Assembly: GCF_022230925.1 (NCBI RefSeq)
Contig: NZ_JAKKFH010000061.1
Span: 62,001 to 126,000 of the forward strand
Direction: 5' to 3'
Origin: Micromonospora alfalfae
GTDB lineage: Bacteria; Actinomycetota; Actinomycetes; Mycobacteriales; Micromonosporaceae
DNA length: 64,000 nt
Shown: positions 60,043-64,000 of the stretch, one piece after another
How the letters are laid out: each line of letters opens with the position of its first letter
How positions within the stretch are numbered: position 1 is the stretch's first letter
Notes under the pieces: model-generated
What the model was told of the DNA's origin: nothing
The model's database searches: none
What the model saw: only the letters and a program-made list of their open reading frames with translations
Translations under genes and position numbers: made by a program

Positions 60043-60926
60043 CCCGACTCCTCGTCACCGGCGCGGGCGGGATGCTCGGCCGGGACCTGGTCACCGTGCT
60101 GGGTGCACGGCCCGACCTCAAGGTGACCGCCGCCACCCGCGCCGACCTGGACGTCACCGACAGCGCGGCGGTCCACGCCGCCGTCGCCGGGCACGACCTC
60201 GTGATCAACGCGGCCGCGTGGACAAACGTCGACGCCGCCGAGGCCGACGAGGCGGCGGCGACCGCCGTCAACGGCCACGGCGTGGCCAACCTGGCCGCGG
60301 CGTGCGCCACCGACGGAACCCGGCTCATCCAGGTCTCCACCGACTACGTCCTGGCCGGCAACGCGGACACCCCGTACCCGGAGGACGCGCCCACCGCGCC
60401 GGTCAACGCCTACGGCCGCGGCAAGCTGGTCGGCGAAGAGGCCGTCGCGCGGCTGCTACCTGACACCGGGTACGTCGTGCGCACCGCCTGGCTCTACGGC
60501 GCGCACGGCCCGAACTTCGTGGCCACCATGCTCCGACTCGCCACCCAGCGCGAACACCTCGACGTGGTCGACGACCAACACGGCCAACCCACCTGGTCGT
60601 ACGCGCTCGCCGAGCGGCTCGTCGCGCTCGCCGACGCGGCGCTGGCCGGTCACGCCACGCCCGGCGTCTACCACGGCACCTGCGCCGGGCAGACCACCTG
60701 GTACGGGTTGGCCCGCGCCGCGTTTTCGCTGGCCGGACTGGATCCGGATCGGATCCGACCCACCACCAGCGACCGGTATCCGCGTCCCGCCCCACGGCCT
60801 GCGTACAGTGTGCTAGGGCACAGCCGCTGGGCAGCCGTGGGTCTGCCTCCGCTTCCAGACTGGCACAGCGCCCTGGTTGACGCGTTCCACTCCCCCGCTC
60901 CACCCGCCCCGTGGAAGGTCGCATGA
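60039..60926 (+). CDS. rmlD: dTDP-4-dehydrorhamnose reductase
   Basis: 295 residues: TGAGGMLGRDLV dinucleotide loop, INAAAWTNVDAAE, QVSTDYVLAG and the YGRGKLVGE YxxxK pair. Last step to dTDP-L-rhamnose. Its stop overlaps the DUF2304 gene (ATGA), tying rhamnose synthesis to the polysaccharide genes that follow. Confidence 0.93.
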   Translation: MTRLLVTGAGGMLGRDLVTVLGARPDLKVTAATRADLDVTDSAAVHAAVAGHDLVINAAAWTNVDAAEADEAAATAVNGHGVANLAAACATDGTRLIQVSTDYVLAGNADTPYPEDAPTAPVNAYGRGKLVGEEAVARLLPDTGYVVRTAWLYGAHGPNFVATMLRLATQREHLDVVDDQHGQPTWSYALAERLVALADAALAGHATPGVYHGTCAGQTTWYGLARAAFSLAGLDPDRIRPTTSDRYPRPAPRPAYSVLGHSRWAAVGLPPLPDWHSALVDAFHSPAPPAPWKVA

Positions 60927-61294
60927 AGCTCACCCTCGTCACCGGTCTGACCGGCCTGCTGCTCCTCGGCACCATCGTCGAGCTGTTGCGCCGCCGTCAG
61001 CTGCGCGAGAAGTACGGCATGCTCTGGCTCGCCGTACTGATCATCGTGATTCCGCTGTCCCTTTTCCCCCGGCTGCTCGACAACGTCGCCGAACTCCTCG
61101 GCGTCGCCTCCGGTGTCAGCCTGGTGCTCTTCCTTGGCATCGTCTTCCTGCTGCTGGTGTGCGTACACCTCAGCTGGGAGGTCAGCGCCCTGGAAGAAGA
61201 GACCCGCACCCTGGCCGAAGATTTCGCCCTGCTCCGCGCCCAGATCGACGCGGACCGGGCAGCCCGAGACGAACTGGTGTCGACCGATGGTTAA
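60923..61294 (+). CDS. DUF2304 membrane protein
   Basis: 123 residues with three transmembrane helices and a charged C-terminal helix; RRRQLREKYGMLWLAVLIIVIPLSLFPRLLD is typical of DUF2304 proteins, which commonly accompany GT2 polyprenyl-phosphate glycosyltransferases in cell-surface loci. It overlaps both neighbours. Confidence 0.85.
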   Translation: MKLTLVTGLTGLLLLGTIVELLRRRQLREKYGMLWLAVLIIVIPLSLFPRLLDNVAELLGVASGVSLVLFLGIVFLLLVCVHLSWEVSALEEETRTLAEDFALLRAQIDADRAARDELVSTDG

Positions 61295-61988
61295 CGGCAA
61301 GCGCACACTGATCATCATCCCGGCTCTCAACGAGTCGGGCTCGATCGCCGACGTCGTCGGCGAGGTCCGTGGCGAACTGCCCGGCGTCGACGTGCTCGTC
61401 GTCGACGACGGCTCCACCGATCGCACCGCTGCCGTCGCCGCCGCCGCTGGCGCCCTGGTCGCCAAACTGCCGTACAACCTCGGCGTCGGTGGGGCCATGC
61501 GCCTCGGCTACCGCTACGCCCGTGACAACGGCTACGAGGTCGCCATCCAGATCGACGCCGACGGCCAGCACGACCCCCGGTACGTGCCGAAGCTCGTCGA
61601 CCTGCTCGATGACAACGACCTCGTCATCGGCGCGCGCTTCGCCGGTGAGGGCGACTACAACGTCCGCGGCCCCCGCCGCTGGGCGATGGTGATGCTCTCC
61701 GCCGTGCTGTCCCGGGTCGCCCGCACCAAGCTCACCGACACCACCTCCGGCTTCCGGGCCGCCAACCGGCGGGTCATCGAGATGTTCGCCGCCTGGTACC
61801 CGGCCGAGTACCTCGGCGACACTGTGGAGACCCTCGTGCACACCGCCCGCCGCGGCTACCGCATCCGCCAGGTGCCGGTCGCCATGCGCAAGCGGATGGC
61901 GGGCACACCCAGCCACTCCCCCGCCAAGGCGATGGTCTACCTCGGCCGCGCGTTCGCCGTTCTCACGCTGGCGCTCATCCGCCGGTGA
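61287..61988 (+). CDS. family 2 glycosyltransferase (polyprenyl-phosphate type)
   Basis: 233 residues, GT-A fold: TLIIIPALNESGSIADVV, VLVVDDGSTDRT, and QIDADGQHDPRY as the DxD-type metal site. It resembles dolichol/polyprenyl-phosphate mannosyl- or glucosyltransferases. It overlaps the DUF2304 gene and the flippase gene. Confidence 0.92.
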   Translation: MVNGKRTLIIIPALNESGSIADVVGEVRGELPGVDVLVVDDGSTDRTAAVAAAAGALVAKLPYNLGVGGAMRLGYRYARDNGYEVAIQIDADGQHDPRYVPKLVDLLDDNDLVIGARFAGEGDYNVRGPRRWAMVMLSAVLSRVARTKLTDTTSGFRAANRRVIEMFAAWYPAEYLGDTVETLVHTARRGYRIRQVPVAMRKRMAGTPSHSPAKAMVYLGRAFAVLTLALIRR

Positions 61989-63295
61989 TCCGACGGCTAC
62001 TGAGCCTGGTCCCGCCCGGCACCGTCGCTGTCGGTGCCGGGCTGGCCCTTCTCGGGCTCGCCTCCTACGTTCACCTCGCCGTCGCCGGCCACAGCCTCAG
62101 CCAGGCCGACTACTCGTCCCTGTCGGTGCTCTGGTCGATCGTGTTCACCCTCGGCATCGGCGTGTTCATGCCGATCGAGCAGGAGGTCGCCCGGGTCGTC
62201 GCCGCCCGACACAGCCAGGGGCTGCCCCCCGGGCCGGTACTGGCCCGCGGCGTCACCGTCGCCGCCGTGATGCTCGCGGTGCTGGTGTTGGCCGTCACCA
62301 TCGGTCGTCAACCGCTCGCCGACAAGCTCTTCGCCGGTGACGGCAACCTGGTCACAGTGCTGATCGGCGCACTCGCCGCGATGGCCGTCGCCTACGCCAC
62401 CCGCGGTGTCCTCTCCGGCCTGCAACTGTTCCCCTGGTACGGCGCCCAACTCGGGATCGACGGCGGCCTGCGGATCATCATGGTCGCCCTGCTCGGGCTG
62501 GCCGGAGTGACGTCGCCCGTCTGGTACGGGCTCGTGCTCGTCGCCGCCCCGCTGGTCAGCGTCCTACTCACAGTGCCACCGGTGCTGCGCGCCATCGGCG
62601 GAGGCCCCCCGGTGGCCTGGGCGACCCTGCTGCGTGGCCTCGGCCTGCTCACCGCCTCCAGCCTGCTCTCGCAGGTGGTGGTGAACATCGGCGTGATCAA
62701 CGTGCAGCTGCTCGCGCCCTCCGACGCGGCAGCCGCCGGCGCACTACTCTCCGCCCTCGTGCTGGTCCGCATCCCCCTGTTCGTCTTCGGCTCCCTACAG
62801 GCGTCACTGCTGCCCGGCCTGGCCACCACCGCCACCACCGGCGACCAGGCCGGCTTCCACAGCCTGCTGCGCCGGGCGCTCGGCATCGTCACCGCGCTCG
62901 GCCTCACCGGCGCCCTCGGCGCCGTGCTGCTCGGCCCATGGCTGGTCGGCACCCTCTTCGACGCACCAGGCGTTCTCGGCCACGGCGACTTTGCCTGGTT
63001 GGCTGCCGCCACGCTCGCCTACCTGTGGGCGATGGTGCTCGGCCAGGCACTGCTCGCCCTCGACCGGCACCGCGCCCAGGCCCTCGCCTGGACCGCCGGC
63101 GTCGCCGCCCTGATCGCCGTGACGCTGATCCCGGCTCCGGTCACCCTGCGCGTCGAACTGGCGTACACCATCGGCTCCGTCATAGTGGCCGCCACCATGG
63201 CGATGCTGCTGCGCGGCGGCGTCCGCCGACCCACCACCCCCACCCGGCCGCTCGCCGAGGCCGTCGCCCCTGCCGCATCCGGAGGCATCCGATGA
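61985..63295 (+). CDS. polysaccharide/lipid-linked sugar flippase-like membrane protein
   Basis: 436 residues with about twelve transmembrane helices, arranged as in the MOP-superfamily polysaccharide exporters. GTG 61985 overlaps the GT2 stop (GTGA). It probably moves a lipid-linked glycan across the membrane. Confidence 0.82.
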   Translation: MIRRLLSLVPPGTVAVGAGLALLGLASYVHLAVAGHSLSQADYSSLSVLWSIVFTLGIGVFMPIEQEVARVVAARHSQGLPPGPVLARGVTVAAVMLAVLVLAVTIGRQPLADKLFAGDGNLVTVLIGALAAMAVAYATRGVLSGLQLFPWYGAQLGIDGGLRIIMVALLGLAGVTSPVWYGLVLVAAPLVSVLLTVPPVLRAIGGGPPVAWATLLRGLGLLTASSLLSQVVVNIGVINVQLLAPSDAAAAGALLSALVLVRIPLFVFGSLQASLLPGLATTATTGDQAGFHSLLRRALGIVTALGLTGALGAVLLGPWLVGTLFDAPGVLGHGDFAWLAAATLAYLWAMVLGQALLALDRHRAQALAWTAGVAALIAVTLIPAPVTLRVELAYTIGSVIVAATMAMLLRGGVRRPTTPTRPLAEAVAPAASGGIR

Positions 63296-64000
63296 CCCGA
63301 CCCCGGGTGAGCGCCGTCATGCTCGCCTACGGCCCGGAGCCCTATCTCGTCGACGCCGCCCAGGCGGTGCTGGCCAGCACCGACGTCGAGATCGACCTCA
63401 TCGTCGTCGACAACGGCTGCACCGGGGACGGCATCGACATCGTCAAGGGCCTCCCCGGGGTACGGGTGATCCGACCGGAGGAGAACACCGGTTACTCCGG
63501 TGGCTGCCGGGTGGGCGCGGCCGAAGCCACCGGCGACTGGCTCGCGTTCGTCAACTCCGATGCCGTCGTCGCACCCGATGCCCTGGCCAAGACCACCGCC
63601 GTAGCCGCCGAAGCGGGCATCGGCGCGGCCATGGCGTCCATCCGGTTGGCCGACACCCCCGAGCTGATCAACACCAGCGGTAACCCGCTGCACTTCACCG
63701 GCCTCTCCTGGGCCGGCGGCAACGGCGAACCGGCCAGCAACCACGCCGAGCGGCGGGCCGTACCCTCCCTCAGCGGCTGCTGCTTCGTTATCAGCCGGAA
63801 GCTCTGGCGCGAACTCGACGGCTTCGCCGCCGAGTACTTCGCGTACCACGAGGACACCGAACTCAGCCTGCGACTGTGGCAGCGTGGACTGCGACTGGAG
63901 TACGTGCCGGACGCCGTCGTGCGTCACCACTACGAGTTCTCCCGCAACGCCCTGAAGCTCTACCTGGTCGAGCGGAACCGACTGGTCACCCTGCTCACCG
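63292..64000 (+). CDS. family 2 glycosyltransferase, rhamnosyltransferase-like (partial)
   Basis: The first 236 residues of a GT2 protein that continues past the right edge: VSAVMLAYGPEPYLVDAAQAVLAS, DLIVVDNGCTGDGID, ENTGYSGGCRVGAAEATGDWLAFVNSDA and the AYHEDTELSLRLWQRG motif typical of rhamnosyl- and galactofuranosyltransferases. With rmlABCD next door, dTDP-rhamnose is a likely donor. ATG 63292 overlaps the flippase stop (ATGA). Confidence 0.9.
   Translation, partial: MTRPRVSAVMLAYGPEPYLVDAAQAVLASTDVEIDLIVVDNGCTGDGIDIVKGLPGVRVIRPEENTGYSGGCRVGAAEATGDWLAFVNSDAVVAPDALAKTTAVAAEAGIGAAMASIRLADTPELINTSGNPLHFTGLSWAGGNGEPASNHAERRAVPSLSGCCFVISRKLWRELDGFAAEYFAYHEDTELSLRLWQRGLRLEYVPDAVVRHHYEFSRNALKLYLVERNRLVTLLT

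Noticed and set aside
1..64000. tRNA, rRNA or riboswitch genes
   Set aside because: I saw no cloverleaf with a TTCGA-type loop and CCA-adjacent end, no rRNA sequence and no recognisable riboswitch core; a covariance-model search would be needed to exclude small RNAs.

Overview
The window is very GC-rich actinobacterial DNA with GTG starts, ATGA/GTGA gene overlaps, a Pup-ligase/Tat locus and many secreted plant-polysaccharide hydrolases. Together with the GATC-bounded palindromic elements this suggests a Micromonospora-like soil or plant-associated actinomycete. The genus is an inference; there is no rRNA or other marker in the window.

Positions 1-22782 hold most of a biosynthetic gene cluster that runs off the left edge. 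The left half (1-8186, minus strand) encodes a TPP-dependent 2-oxoacid dehydrogenase E1-alpha (partial), a DUF3050 protein, a PhyH-type dioxygenase, a 4-hydroxymandelate-synthase-like enzyme, a FabF-type ketosynthase (KS), an acyl/aryl-CoA ligase, two atypical KS proteins and two acyl carrier proteins. A Sfp-type phosphopantetheinyl transferase, a second ligase and an M55 peptidase follow. The right half (11594-19667, minus strand) is one tightly overlapping type II polyketide synthase operon: TcmI cyclase, carboxyltransferase AccDA fusion, BCCP, biotin carboxylase, ACP-aromatase fusion, cupin, KS-alpha, KS-beta and ABM monooxygenase. A SARP activator with a TTA codon, a second TcmI cyclase and an FAD monooxygenase run rightward from there. 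The inferred product is an aromatic, possibly pentangular-type, polyketide with a tyrosine-derived 4-hydroxyphenyl unit and its own malonyl-CoA supply.

Positions 22783-28171 are general genes: an anchored helix-hairpin-helix protein, a PEP-mutase-like protein, a divergent SDR/TetR pair with two operator-like sites, a small GNAT, a DUF1223 protein and a YjbR-like protein. Positions 28235-39941 form a secreted hydrolase block: GH81, GH10-CBM2, GH43-CBM6, GH127-CBM13, a beta-propeller protein and an endonuclease/phosphatase-fold protein. LacI-type operator palindromes lie at the hydrolase promoters; three share one 14-bp motif.

Positions 39988-46721 encode an MHYT membrane sensor, the HelY helicase, a HAD phosphatase, a DMT exporter and a lipid kinase. 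Positions about 46800-49550 are a visibly AT-richer island with two related small secreted cysteine-rich proteins and no other recognisable genes. Positions 49588-57376 are the conserved tatC-tatA-pafC-pafB ... pafA neighbourhood. Positions 57445-64000 contain divergent rmlCA/rmlBD (dTDP-L-rhamnose) and the start of a cell-surface polysaccharide locus (DUF2304, GT2, flippase, GT2) that runs off the right edge.
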